A stretch of DNA of 64,000 nt from Didymella arachidicola (taxonomy: Eukaryota; Ascomycota; Dothideomycetes; Pleosporales; Didymellaceae): positions 1,984,001 through 2,048,000 of the forward strand of contig CM049987.1 in assembly GCA_016630955.3 (NCBI GenBank), in the 5' to 3' direction. The notes under the pieces were generated by a model that had not been told where the DNA came from, did not search any database, and saw nothing but the letters and a program-made list of their open reading frames with translations. Shown here in pieces: positions 42,750 to 54,016 of the stretch. Position numbers and translations under genes: made by a program. Position 1 is the stretch's first letter, and each line of letters opens with the position of its first letter.

Positions 42750-43878
42750 ATTGATGAAATTGGAAGTCGTGAAGGTGTAGGAACGACAAGAGATCTGCAA
42801 AAAGCAGCGAAACTACCATCAGCTGCGCATCTCTTTTATACAACCCCTCATACCCCTCCATGCTGTCATCGTACTCGCTGTCATCATACGCACCACAGGA
42901 AAGTTGTCTCAGCAACAGACACCGCCACTTTCTGCGGGGACTTTGTGGGGTCGACCTGCGCTGCTTCGTCACTTCGAATCCACACCAGCCACACCTTGGC
43001 CAATGGCGCAAAGGATCTGAGACAAAGGTCGCGTTCTGTGATCAAAGCTGCGGAAGTTCGGCGTGTGTGTCTTGGTCGAGAACCGAGGCGACGCAGGCTA
43101 CGTACTGTAGCGGCTGCAGGGCTTGATATGCAGGGTCCAGGGAGGTGGAGCCTAGCGCCGTTCTTATTTTGGCCGATGTGTGAAGACTTACTGCGTCAAT
43201 CCCGCCTCTCGTCCAGTTCCACGAGGAACTCGCAACATTCACCATCGATCGTGGAATAGTGGATTCGATCGCACGAATGACGTCTTATGGCAGGCACTGC
43301 AATCCTGTTCGTGTCGTGGGAAGGCGCAAGGGTACCTAGGTATATGGAACGACACGTGAGCACGGAACATCACCGTCGACACCGGTCGAAGGACGCGCCA
43401 GGGTCTGGGGTCAGGAGGAAGCAAAGAAAGTCAGCGTGTTGCTTGGAGGATGCGCTATTACTTTTGTGTCCTCACGACCTCTCTAGCCATTGTGCTTGTC
43501 GATCCGCGACAACTCCGCCCTCAGCGACGTCCTCTCGTCTCCTCTTTTCCTATCGTTCCATTGCGATGACATTGCCATCATTTGATGGAGCCGTTAGCCG
43601 TTCAGCTCTTCTCATAGAAGCGAAGTTCGTATGTTTTCTGCCGTGGTGCATATCATACGTAACTTGAGGCAGTGCGGCTTTGTTATTCTGTAGATAACCT
43701 TGGATTCTTGATATCCCGGCGGCCTTGTCCAGGGAATTAGCCGGTTTTCGGCTCTGTATCGCTGCTCGGATCGTCGAATGGGATTGCAGTGAGGTTTCAG
43801 AGCTGTATTGTATCCGTTTCGGCAACGCTCTGGACTGTTAAGGTATAGTATGGCGAGCGTGCACGCACGTTTCCCCAA
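42750..43878. other. 1.1-kb intergenic region
   Basis: Upstream of both the CVNH-LysM gene and the F-box-like gene, which are divergent. It carries two CCCCT motifs close to the lectin gene. No coding region supported. Confidence 0.5.
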
Positions 43879-45099
43879 ATGAATGCTTCACCGCCTGCCC
43901 TGTTCCGAACGTCACGTGACTTCTGTCTCATCTTGAGTCAACTGCGCACTTTCGCTGTTTCCAACATTCTGCAGAAGGCAATGGATTCAAATGCTGGGAA
44001 TCTGGTCGGCGCAAAGCCCACCTTTGCGCGAATGGACTCGCATCAGGATGTCATGGAGTATCGCAACTTTAGCCTCCCACTGGCCTCCACCATCGTCCAA
44101 ACCCCAAACGTGACCGAAACTGGCGCTCTCCAGCTGCTCGGTCTACCACGAGAGATCAGGGACCATATCTACTCGTATCTTTACCAGCCACATCGAGTCA
44201 GATGGGAAGTTGGCAAACACGATGTCCACTGCGTCTCGATACACGTTCCAAGAGCTCCAATTCCGGCTGTATTCCAGACATGCACGCGGATACATGAGGA
44301 ATACCGACAATCACGTGGCCTTCGAACGCTTGCTGCAACAATCTCGACGACACGTGCGACCAACCATGAGACTGCTGCAGCAACCGATCTACAGTGTCAT
44401 GCAGTGGAAGAATCAGTCATCATGCACGCCGAGCCAGCACCGATCGAGCACGTAGCCCATCTCTTAGCGTCCGTTAAGAATCTTACCATTTTGATGTACA
44501 ATAAACGCTCCATGAACGAAGATACTCCCGTATGGAACGAGTTGCAAACCCTCGAATCACTTTTATCACCCTTCCACCAGACCCTGTCCACCGTTCGCAT
44601 AGGCATTCACCAGTGGCAAGACCCAAATCCACTACAAATGAACTCCAGGCTCGAGACCAAGGCCTATACCGACCCGAACCTCAATACATCGAAGTTCATG
44701 CCAAGTCCAATTCCCACGTTCATGGACAAGCCTCTCATCCAACAAGCAGCCGGTTATCGTCTCCAGCTCGTACTCCTGCAACTACACCCGTCGGATCAAA
44801 AGGACCTTCTCGAGCGCTTTCACCGCCATAAGACTGGTGTTTATGTCTACAGCAACGAAGCGCCTCTGCGACTTGCCAAGGATTCCCTATACTGGCAGCA
44901 AGAGGAAGTCATCGAGTCATTCCCCACAAACTGCAGTTGGTTCAATATGCAGCGATCTATGAACTTGAATCTGCGAGACCGATTCGATGCGTTTGGTGTC
45001 ACCGATGCGTGGATCCAGACGGAGTATGGGCCTAATGCGCTGAAGATGATGGAGTGGCGGGAGAAGAAGGGTGCAGATGCTGTTGAGTGGGAGTCCTGA
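43879..45099 (+). CDS. F-box-like domain protein
   Basis: Single open frame of 406 residues. The start could also be the ATG at 43981 (MDSNAGNLVG); the region between is pyrimidine-rich and could be leader. An F-box-like motif lies near residue 85 (LLGLPREIRDHIYSYLYQPH), followed by CTRIHEEYRQS, a common second element of these fungal proteins. The rest (HVAHLLASVKNLTILMYNK, ALKMMEWREKKGADAVEW) gives no further domain. Residues about 145-185 (Thr/Ala-rich) look unlike the flanks and could mark a local frameshift pair. Such proteins are numerous in Dothideomycetes and may be Skp1-binding adaptors. The two other F-box-like loci in this window are dead. Confidence 0.75.
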   Translation: MNASPPALFRTSRDFCLILSQLRTFAVSNILQKAMDSNAGNLVGAKPTFARMDSHQDVMEYRNFSLPLASTIVQTPNVTETGALQLLGLPREIRDHIYSYLYQPHRVRWEVGKHDVHCVSIHVPRAPIPAVFQTCTRIHEEYRQSRGLRTLAATISTTRATNHETAAATDLQCHAVEESVIMHAEPAPIEHVAHLLASVKNLTILMYNKRSMNEDTPVWNELQTLESLLSPFHQTLSTVRIGIHQWQDPNPLQMNSRLETKAYTDPNLNTSKFMPSPIPTFMDKPLIQQAAGYRLQLVLLQLHPSDQKDLLERFHRHKTGVYVYSNEAPLRLAKDSLYWQQEEVIESFPTNCSWFNMQRSMNLNLRDRFDAFGVTDAWIQTEYGPNALKMMEWREKKGADAVEWES

Positions 45100-45786
45100 T
45101 TTTGGACATTAAATTAGCGAGGCGTTTGGGATTCTTCGTTGCGGGGCGTAAGACCTTTAGTGGGGTGTAATGTTTTGATCATAGACTTTTGGTACTAGAC
45201 TAGATTGAATAGATATTGTTCTTAACCCGCGGAATCATGACCATATGGGTCTTTGGTAGACTGTCCTCCGCGCCCTTTCTTTGCCGAGAACCCAACTCTT
45301 CGAAGATGTAGCTCGCCACCAGCGTCGAACGCCACGCTGACTTACCTCCATTGAGCCTTTGGGACCGCCGCGTCGACTGGAGTTTCAGGCTCCAAAATCT
45401 GAATCCGCGTACCTTTTCACATTGAGACCTCTCTCGTCTCCATCAATGAGCGCTCGAGCTGCGACTAGACGAACCTTCGTCGGTATGGTCGTTGCCTTGT
45501 TGCTCGCTTATGACTGCCTCCCCGCTACCTTGAATACCAAAATAACAGTCGCCCGAGCCCCTTATTAATACCGACCTTCACGATTTGCACACAGATGATT
45601 TGAGAGTAGATTCGGGGTGTTGCGTGGCAGTGTACAATGTTTTGTTGCTTCTCGACAGAATCCCTTTTGCGGCAGAAAAGATGACCGTTAGGAGTTTACA
45701 CGCAATGTAGCGGCCATGACGTCTGAATGAGCGCATAGGTAAACAAAACTAGCTGTCGAAATGAAATTTGCTGCCCTCAGCTGTAT
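45100..45786. other. Intergenic region
   Basis: About 690 bp downstream of the F-box-like gene. Nothing recognised. Confidence 0.5.
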
Positions 45787-46260
45787 CTAGGTGCATGTTG
45801 TGTGAGATGAAGAACATTCTGTCAGGGTGGACTCGTACCATGTCAGTCCTATTAAATTACCCTCAAAACTCTCTAGAAGTTCAATCTCACGTTTATTTTT
45901 GCTTAAATAAAGTTCATGCGGCAGAGCCTGGATGCTATGCAAGTCGTAAGGATCTCGATCGAGCGCATCTGCAAGCCGGCCGATCGAGTCTCGGATACTA
46001 GGGAGGTGGCCTGTGGTGTTGACCATCAGAGTGACGCTGCAAGCCTCCACCGGAAATGTCCATATGTAACGCTGGAGGTGGCCCCTAGAGTTGTCCCACC
46101 CAGTGATATAGTCGAGCCTCACTTCCACAGCAATGTAAAGGTTCCGGACGTGACTGACCCAATGATACTCATCGGAAAGACGAGAATAAGTCAAGGAGAC
46201 AGTCGGGGATTGGCGCACGCTCGACGTGTGCTGATGCTGTTCTATATGAAGCTTTATCAT
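45787..46260 (-). CDS. Hypothetical protein, 157 residues, possibly a C-terminal gene fragment
   Basis: Open frame from an ATG at 46260 to the stop at 45787. It reads like genuine protein, with balanced composition and segments such as VRNLYIAVEVRLDYITGWDN, RYIWTFPVEACSVTLMVNTT and LIGLTWYESTLTECSSSHTT. The lack of an N-terminal domain suggests it may be the 3' part of a longer, broken gene. No family recognised and no signal peptide. Confidence 0.35.
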   Translation of the reverse strand: MIKLHIEQHQHTSSVRQSPTVSLTYSRLSDEYHWVSHVRNLYIAVEVRLDYITGWDNSRGHLQRYIWTFPVEACSVTLMVNTTGHLPSIRDSIGRLADALDRDPYDLHSIQALPHELYLSKNKREIELLESFEGNLIGLTWYESTLTECSSSHTTCT

Positions 46261-47216
46261 ATCTCTACCCTTATTTGAAGTAAATAGAGTTGCAAAGATA
46301 CCGTTTGATGTTGTCGCGAATCTTCCTCGCGACCGTGAGCAAGTGTTGTACCATAATACCTGGGCCGCTTTGAGCCAGTTCGGTCAACCTCTTGCGCAGT
46401 TGTGACCACCGCATGAAGCAGCCGCTGGCTTTGCGCACGCGGTTGTTGAGGCGGCTTCTTATATCGGCACTTCGAAGGCAGACTGACAGTGGAAAGCCTG
46501 GCAGGAGTAGACTGCGGGATGGAAAAAAATAATAAGATTGAGGAAATAGGAAGGAGTGTTATGGCCCAGTCCGCACAAACGAGTCTCGTGCCAAGTGGAA
46601 GTGACAGTGAACGTTGAGGCTAAACTAACTTGCGTCACAGAACATCTCTATCTGTACTCAGCGGCGCGCATCGGCGCTGATACTTGACATGAATGCTATA
46701 GATACAACGGGATTTTACAATTCAGTTTGTTAACAGAAAGTTAAACCAGGATAGAAGGTCATACAAAGTGGTCAGAACCTTTCGTGGTAGACAGGAGTCC
46801 GAGGTAGCAATGCCGAGGGGCTTTTACGGACTTGCTAGAGAAGCTATGGTGATGTTGGTCCTTACAAGATGCTCCCCAAGGAGTTAAAGAACTGCTGACA
46901 GAAGCCTTTAGACAAACAGTCAGAGTACAAGTCTAACGTAGTATTGAAAAGATGGAAGCACGAGCTAAAGGGTGAATCACGGTCGTGAAAGTGAACGTTG
47001 CATGACTTGCATGAATTACAATTATGACATGACCTTGCTGCGCATTCATTGACAAAAGGACCTTGGTTGCCAAACCCCCGGGGACTAATTCTCCCTGCGC
47101 ACCTGCGCATGAACGCCTCTAATGTTCGCTAACGATCAACGTCTAAGCTCGGAACTGCAATATCGTTAACCTTGTTTGATGATGACAGCACGCTTGCACT
47201 GACCTTCACCACCTTC
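46261..47216. other. Intergenic region with a small Cys-rich frame
   Basis: About 950 bp. A minus-strand frame at 46862-47110 (82 codons, ATG start) is Cys-rich, with RSCHNCNSCKSCNVHF. It lacks a signal peptide and I do not call it a gene. Otherwise nothing. Confidence 0.4.
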
Positions 47217-47998
47217 TCACAATGTGATGTCAGGCAGCTCAATGTCAGGCAGCTCAACGCTAGGGCTAACATCAGGACTCACGTTGACTGTATTGCCGTT
47301 TCCTGCCTGGTTGTTCGAGCCCGCCGTGTTGCCATTGCCGCTGTTGTCGCCTGCTGAGTTTCTGAAATGGGGTGAGTGAAGAAACATAAAGAATACTCAA
47401 CAGGATTCTCACCCGTTACCTGAACCTGACCCGTCATTGTTACCATTGCCCAGAAATCGGTTTCCACTACCCGCAGATGGGTTGGTAACAGATCCAATCG
47501 TGGTCGTGATCCCCGAAAGCGAACTGCCCAAATCGCGATCCTTCAGGATGGAGGGAAACGTCACAGTGTTTCCATTGCCCGCCGAGTTACCTGTACCTGC
47601 CTGGTTGTTGTTGCCGCTGTTGCTTCCTGCCGAGTTCCTAAGAAGCAGTTAGCAAAGCCCCCTCAAACTGCGGTTGCTCATCTGTGCAGCAGATTCTTAT
47701 TTCTGGTCATCTAGCTCCTGAAGACTAATCTGCGGCGTGTCTGACCAGAATCTAGAGCGGGTTGAAGCCTGCTCTATGAATTGCTTGTGGATGTAGGGAA
47801 GTGTAGGACTGCGGACTAAACTCACCCGTTGCCCGAGTTCGAGCCATCGTTGTTGCCATTGCCCTCAAAAACGTTGTTGTTACCGGCGGAGGGGTTGGTG
47901 GTCGATCCAAGAATGTTGCTAAGCTGCGCGGTGGGGGCAGCAAGAACTGTAGACGCGAGCGAAATGAGAGAGACGGCGATGAAATTTGAGGTCTTCAT
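47217..47998 (-). CDS. Secreted Gly/Asn/Ser-rich repeat protein
   Basis: Exons 47826-47998, 47413-47637 and 47217-47361 (introns 188 and 51 nt, both phase 2 with GTGAG donors) give 180 residues. A signal peptide (MKTSNFIAVSLISLASTVLA) is followed by low-complexity sequence. Exon 1 ends with NPSAGNNNVFEGNGNNDGSN and exon 2 ends with the near-copy NPSAGSGNRFLGNGNNDGSG. Each is followed after the intron by NSAGxNSGN. The block order is therefore (NPSAG...GNGNNDGSxSGN/G-NSAG...) twice. The C-terminus has a VELPDIELPDITL repeat. The two exons look like products of an exon duplication. There are no cysteines. It is likely a cell-wall or extracellular-matrix protein; function unknown. Confidence 0.8.
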
Positions 47999-50761
47999 GA
48001 TGAATGTGTATGATATACGACAAGCAGGACTGCTTAAAGTGAAGAGATGAAGTGGTAAATATGAAACCTGGAGTTGGATGAGGGAGGTTTGTCCCAGACT
48101 TGTACCACTCCTATATACTCCACAACTAAACTTGAGTGACGCGAAGTCGTGCTAGGTCTATGCTTTTCATGACTCTCGCAGCTCCACTTGTGAGCTTTCT
48201 CCTAGCTGCGTCCGTCATTGTGGAGGTGGAGAAGCGCAAAATCGCATCTTGCGCAGTGCTAAGATGGTACTACCCTCATGGCGTATTGTCGATCATTAAC
48301 GGGGAATTACAAGATCCGTCCAATGACCAATGGCGCTGATGAGCACACATTGCTACATGTGGTTGGCAGCTAGGAGATTTTGTTGCTGTAGCCTCGCCCA
48401 AGTATGGTAGTTCCAAATGCTAGCGCGCCATCTTCGGTTGTCAAGCTCCCGAAGCAAGGCTTGAGTCGGCGGGCGCCGCCTATGTTTGCGTGATGTCAGA
48501 TCCACCGACGCTCTGAAGTCATTGTTCTGGATGTACATGCTTCTGGATGTACGAGGGCCGGCTGGTGCGCCTTTTCGTTGGCACTCTGATGTCGCTATGC
48601 GAAGAAACCTTATTTCCTTTGAATGCGCCTGCTTCTCGTGCAACATGCAAGCTCCTGACGATCGTTGCTTGAATCACAGCAAGGAGATGGGAATTGCAAT
48701 GTCGATCAGGTCTTCGATTCTCGGCTTTCCCCAGTGTTCTCTTTTCGGATGCGTCATCGATCCGAAGGAGCTAGCACATCCTCTTCGAGAAGGCATGATC
48801 GGCGGCTAGCGGCTATTTAGCGCAAGAGGCGACCAGGAATGGTTGATCAGGTACGCCTCAACTCCATCGATCGCAACAATAATCGAGTTCGTTCCCTTGG
48901 ACAAATTTGAACTAGAAATTCGTATTGCAAGCGGCACAAATACTGCTTAGCTTGAACTCCGAGCGTATGATGACGATCGCTCAAATGTCGCGAAGCAGAA
49001 CCCCAATCGAGCTTCGGAAGACGACCACATTGTCCGGGATAGAAGTTTACTGCGACACCATAACCTGATCTCCCTTTATTTGCTTGAGCACATGTTGTCT
49101 TCACTCGCCTACATGCTTGGTGAGACGTAGGGACCATGAAAGGGCCCGTGGGAATGTGGACGCATTCAAGAATGTTCTACCTCAATGTCTGGCAAGGGAA
49201 ACGGATGATGAACCAAGCATTGAAGACCGCTACATCGGTACCTCGGCAGTACAAGTCGCAAGCCGATAAGCACTATCTTCGGAATTCAAAAAGAAAGGGT
49301 TGCAAGCCAAGTCCTGCAAGAATATTGATTTCAGTCTCAGGCTTGCTTGACCCGTGTGTCTGTTCCTGAGACGGACTCGCGAAGCACTCCGGTAAGACTG
49401 TCTTGGGTAGTACAGCTTGAATGCCCTCGATGCTGCTTTGAGTATACCGGAATGCGATCACAGTAATTTCCCCATACCAGTAGCAAAGGAAAAGACATCG
49501 AAAGCGCCTGATCAAGCTTTTGCCGACAATGGCCCAAGCAAGCGACTCACCTTGCTCGATATCTCGGCTGAGCTGAAAGTCGCGAATCTTGAGCGTATGG
49601 ACATGATTCCTATTCTTGTAACGCACTGATACAATGCAGATATCTATCTGTCTGTTCTGCAGATCGATAGGCTTCTGCTCGCTCCAGGCACAACGGTCCC
49701 GTTCGTGAGCTACAACAGCGCAAAGACACCGCTGCCCGCTTATTTTAACATAATATCGGCGGCGGGAATTAGAATACACTCGATGCTCTGGGCCTGGACT
49801 CTACCTGTCCCTGCTTTAGTCTCAATGTCGATCGACAGCATCGAGCTGCACTCAGGCAAGTGCCTCCCGCAAAACGCTTCATACCAGTCCGACAGCAACG
49901 GCGGACCTTACGCAAACTCAAAATGGAGTATGGCGCCTGATCCCATCATAAGACCGGGTTTGTACTCAAGGGCCATTATTGCAGCGTTCAAGACCGCATC
50001 TGACCATCGTACTCTTTCGACTTTTGGACCAATATTGTCAACTAGCTGGTCGTATCGAAGGGTACCACGACTGGCCATTGTCAGTGAGACTCATTCTTCT
50101 TCAACGAAACGGCTGCTGCTGCGCAGTTCCGAGCGGGCGACGTGCCTTTGGGATCTGCAGCGAGCGGTGCCAGCCTCGTTGAGGATACCTTGCAGAGTAA
50201 GTATCAGGACCTGCATGGTTCCCTGCTCGTACGCAAATCGGCGCTCACAGCACAAGAATGCAAGGATTCGATGTGAAGCCATGTAGAACTTCAAGCCTTA
50301 ACGCGGCGTGATGAAAGTGGTCAATGGTGGTGCTCCGGAGAGTCGATGTGGAAAGATACTGCATCTGCGAGGAAGCTTCAGAGGCAGCGCAAATGCGGCT
50401 AGTCTCTTTTCTCGTGCCAACTCTCTTCTCCCAAAGACAATGACTTCGAGCTGTCACAACTACACAAGAGATCTTTCAGAGATTTACTCTGACGAGTAGC
50501 AACTCCCGTGACGATGGCACGATACAGAGATCAGAAGCCTTGTGTGGCCGACTGCGGACGAAAGATCTCGCTTGTACTGTCCCCCGCTGCCCCACCAACA
50601 ACCACGGGCTGACAGACCAACGCACCCTGTTCATCCCTATTCTACGCGCATGCCTGGGATGACAATCCTGCTCGACTAGATATCCGAAAGTCAACACCAA
50701 CATCGAGCATGAAAGCCAGCAACACTCGACCAACGTTGTTGCCCATAAACACTGCAGGCTA
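47999..50761. other. 2.8-kb region without recognisable genes
   Basis: Holds the promoter of the secreted repeat protein and of the HET-domain gene. Open frames at 49273-49779 (minus) and 49705-50286 (plus) overlap each other and start at non-ATG codons or lack any family signal. I call no gene. Decayed coding sequence is possible around 49400-50200. Confidence 0.45.
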
Positions 50762-53014
50762 ATGATACTGTCTCGTCAATCGTCAACTGTTCGTAGTTCG
50801 AACCGCGAGATTCGTCTACTGGACCTGTTGCCTGGCAAAAAAGATGACCATATCCGATGCGCTACTCGTGTAGTCAGCCTTGATCAACATCCTGATTTCG
50901 AGACCGTATCGTACGTGTGGGGAGATCGGAAAGGAGAGAGTGCCATCGAAGTATCTGGCCAGTCCATATCAATTACGAACAACCTTTACACCGGCTTACT
51001 ACGGCTTCGAAGTGCTGTAGAAAGAAGAACACTGTGGATTGACCAGATCTGTATCAATCAATGGGACCTGGAAGAGAAAGCGGCCCAAGTGGCCTTGATG
51101 AGGGACATCTACCGACAATGCACACGGTGTGTTACATGGATGGGCGAACTCACAAGAGACGGTCATGAGGTTCCAATACGCGACGCTGAAGCTGTTTTCC
51201 ATTTCTTGCGACAAGTCGCAGCAGCAAAGATCACGCCGCTGAGTGATATGCCGGTGCTCTTCGAGCAGTCAGAGAGAGGCTCAGCAGCACGCAAAGCTTT
51301 CGAAGCCTTCTCCATGTATGGCAATCCGTGGTGGTCACGCATCTGGACGGTTCAAGAAGCCATCGTTCCTTCTTCTGGTATACTGATGTGGGGCCCACTT
51401 TCGATCTCACGCAAAGAAGTGCTTACTGCTGCACTTAATCTGCGTGACTTGTCCAAAATACTTTTACTCCCTGAAAAGTTTACGTTTTACCGACAAACCT
51501 ACACGGAACTTCTAAGAAGGCTTCTCTACCCAGTACATGGCTTCAATCATTCGAAGACTGACAATGCGCTCAATCTGCTCATGCGCTGGCGCCACCGAGA
51601 GTTCACCGACCCTCGCGACAAGGTCTACGCGTTGCTCGGTATGATCACACCAAGTGCGATCCCTAGCGCGCAGTCTTGCGACTACACCATATCGGTATCC
51701 AGACTTTTTGCCCAGGTCACGCTGGATCTGATCAACCATGAGGGTAGCCTTAGGCCACTTTTGGGCGCATGCGAGATGATGCAACAGTCAGCAAACATTG
51801 CTTCTTGGGCTATCGACTTTGCATGTGTCAATCGCATCGGCAAACGTCAATTGAGATGGTGGGGCCATTCGCACCGATATAGAGTCTTCTCAGCATGTGG
51901 GGATAATAGCCTGGCACTTCCTCATACTGTTGACAAACAAGTTCTGGGATTACACGGTGTTCTCGTTGACGAAGTAATTGGCACAGTCGAGCTTCTGCGC
52001 ATCAGTGCTCAGGACTCCGTGGAACTTGATGAACTCAAAGAGCCGCTGACGAATTGTTACGAGCTGATCAAGCGTTTTCGTACCGTCGAAACCGCCTCAA
52101 CTAAGTACAGAGACGGCTTCACCTGGGAATCTGCATTCTGTCGAACTCTGGTGGGTGACCTTATCATGGATGAATTGCCTGTCAATAGGATCGCATCATA
52201 CGGCAGGGCCAGACTCGAAGCTGATTTCGAAGAGCTGTTCGATAAACTACAGATCTCGCTCGACAGTAATCTTCAACTAGACTTTGCGGCTCGGCTCGAC
52301 TCACATTCACCCGCTTACTCACCTACATCGCCTACTTATTCGGGAGCTGACTCCACTTACTCACCGTCTCTTTCGGCACAACCGGAAACACTTGCTACTT
52401 ACTCGCCAACTTCGCCCGTCTATATCGGAACTACATTCCTGGAAGGCACTCCTGACAGCCAAGATCAAGCAGCGCGGAGCCCAGGAGTCAACGACCAGTC
52501 TCATGAAATCGTAATACCAGTGCAAAAGGCGCTGAAGAGACTGGATTCGAATGAGTCATTAGGATGGGATCAAGACGTCCATCAAACCCATCCTGCGCCT
52601 TACAACTCTACCAAACACAGAACCCCTGTCAACTTCCCAGAAAGCGCGGAAGACGTACCATACCCTGAAGAGCCATGTTCACCACTTCCATCAAACCCCC
52701 TTAACACCAACTCTCTAAAAGCAATAACCAACGACCCCAACGCACCCACTCCCCATCCTCAACCCGCCAGATCCCCACAAAACTCCTCCGCAAGCTCTAC
52801 CTCGCGCTTCAGCGCATACTCCGAAACACGCTGGATAAGCATCCCCACTGAGCACGACCCATATCTCACCCCCTCCGAAGACTCTCTTAGAACCACCAGA
52901 ATCCGCCGCCTACGAGACGAGTTCCTCTTAAACGAGCATACTTCGCCGGGCAGGTCAGCGCCTGGTGCGTCTACAAACCTCCGTGAGTCTCTGATCGGGA
53001 TGATGGAGAACTAG
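50762..53014 (+). CDS. HET-domain (heterokaryon incompatibility) protein with CTD-like heptads
   Basis: Single exon, 750 residues. The HET domain spans about 45-200 with its three signatures: FETVSYVWGD, LWIDQICINQWDLEEKAAQV and WWSRIWTVQEAI. DPRDKVYALLGM follows near 290. Such domains trigger cell death or barrage on non-self recognition in filamentous fungi; allelic partners are unknown here. After residue 500 comes a disordered region. Residues about 515-556 contain YSPTSPT, TYSPSLS and YSPTSPV, matching the RNA polymerase II CTD heptad. A TAG at 53012-53014 ends the frame, yet the same frame continues with a conserved-looking tail (see the next entry). The gene may be a truncated allele. 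Confidence 0.88.
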   Translation: MILSRQSSTVRSSNREIRLLDLLPGKKDDHIRCATRVVSLDQHPDFETVSYVWGDRKGESAIEVSGQSISITNNLYTGLLRLRSAVERRTLWIDQICINQWDLEEKAAQVALMRDIYRQCTRCVTWMGELTRDGHEVPIRDAEAVFHFLRQVAAAKITPLSDMPVLFEQSERGSAARKAFEAFSMYGNPWWSRIWTVQEAIVPSSGILMWGPLSISRKEVLTAALNLRDLSKILLLPEKFTFYRQTYTELLRRLLYPVHGFNHSKTDNALNLLMRWRHREFTDPRDKVYALLGMITPSAIPSAQSCDYTISVSRLFAQVTLDLINHEGSLRPLLGACEMMQQSANIASWAIDFACVNRIGKRQLRWWGHSHRYRVFSACGDNSLALPHTVDKQVLGLHGVLVDEVIGTVELLRISAQDSVELDELKEPLTNCYELIKRFRTVETASTKYRDGFTWESAFCRTLVGDLIMDELPVNRIASYGRARLEADFEELFDKLQISLDSNLQLDFAARLDSHSPAYSPTSPTYSGADSTYSPSLSAQPETLATYSPTSPVYIGTTFLEGTPDSQDQAARSPGVNDQSHEIVIPVQKALKRLDSNESLGWDQDVHQTHPAPYNSTKHRTPVNFPESAEDVPYPEEPCSPLPSNPLNTNSLKAITNDPNAPTPHPQPARSPQNSSASSTSRFSAYSETRWISIPTEHDPYLTPSEDSLRTTRIRRLRDEFLLNEHTSPGRSAPGASTNLRESLIGMMEN

Positions 53015-53248
53015 ACGTTTTTCATTACGAAGGCGGGGTATATTGGGATCGGCCCGGAGTCGACAAGGAGGGGTGATCAAGTCTGGGTTTTTGACGGGGG
53101 GAATGTGCCGTTTGTCATGAGGGGCTTGGGTGGAGATCAGGGGGGCTGTAAGAGGTTGGGGTTGGTGGGCGATGCGTATTTGCATGGTGTTATGGATGGT
53201 GAGGCTGTGGATGGGAGTCCGCGAGTAAGAATTGTGAATGTGCAGTGA
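53015..53248 (+). pseudogene. Stranded C-terminal tail of the HET-domain gene
   Basis: In the same frame, straight after the TAG at 53012-53014, 77 codons run to TGA 53246-53248. They read TFFITKAGYIGIGPESTRRG, GDQVWVFDGGNVPFVMRG and LVGDAYLHGVMDGEAVDGSP. This is the standard C-terminal block of HET-domain proteins. No GT-AG intron that I tested removes the TAG and keeps frame. The simplest reading is a nonsense mutation. Stop-codon readthrough is an alternative, although the TAG ACG context has no known readthrough motif. Confidence 0.75.
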
Positions 53249-54016
53249 ATGTGTGAAGGGCGGTTTATTGAGGTGTTGTTGGGAGTTGGTTAGCGAGGGA
53301 ATTGATTTCGATATGGGTTTTGAGATGAGGGAGGTGGTTGAAATGGGGCGACGAGGACCCGGCGTAAGCTGTCTTGTAGGTATTTGGCGCGAATGGAAGT
53401 ACAAAATCCGCGCCGACAATATGAAGATCAAGATGCATCGAACAGGCTCAAAGGTCTGCACATACCCCATATCTCAGCAGGGACCTCAAATAATAGCACA
53501 TCTTGTAGCAGCGTGCATTAACAACGTGATCAGCGTTCAACAGTTTTTATGATTTCTGTCTACTTGCTACAAAGCCTAGTTAACTATCCAACGGCCAAGA
53601 AGAATTGACTCCGGCCGTATAATCAGGCCGAATTTGTCTAATGCCATAATTGGTTGCCATATCATATTGCGCGATGAAGGGAAGCGGACATCCTAAGAGA
53701 ACAATGCTATGCAAGAAGGCGAAGGGGCCGCACAAGCGACGAAAGGTGAAGCCAAAGGTGCAAGTATTGGATATCAGAAGGTGGGAACAAGAAGCAGATG
53801 AAGGGAAATAATGTAATGTGTCGAGCATCCTCGAAGTTGTTGGTGTGGGGTCGCCAGGACCGGGTATATTGTCGTTGCTCATGTCGTGGTCCCGACCCCC
53901 TGCCTTGTATCCCTAGCTCTTGTGAATCAAATGAACGGTATGAAAGGTGTTGTTACAGTGCCCTGGCACATGGTGGAGTGTTGAAGGCGAGCTCACTCTC
54001 GTCGCTTCACTAGCGA
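53249..54016. other. Convergent intergenic region
   Basis: 770 bp between the HET gene and the kinase gene, which end towards each other. No gene supported. Confidence 0.5.

Noticed and set aside
46862..47110. 82-codon Cys-rich minus-strand frame as a secreted peptide
   Set aside because: It has many cysteines but no signal peptide, no spaced pattern and no splice partner supplying one.
49273..50286. Overlapping frames on both strands as genes
   Set aside because: Neither has an ATG start with protein-like composition over its length, and neither resembles a family I know.
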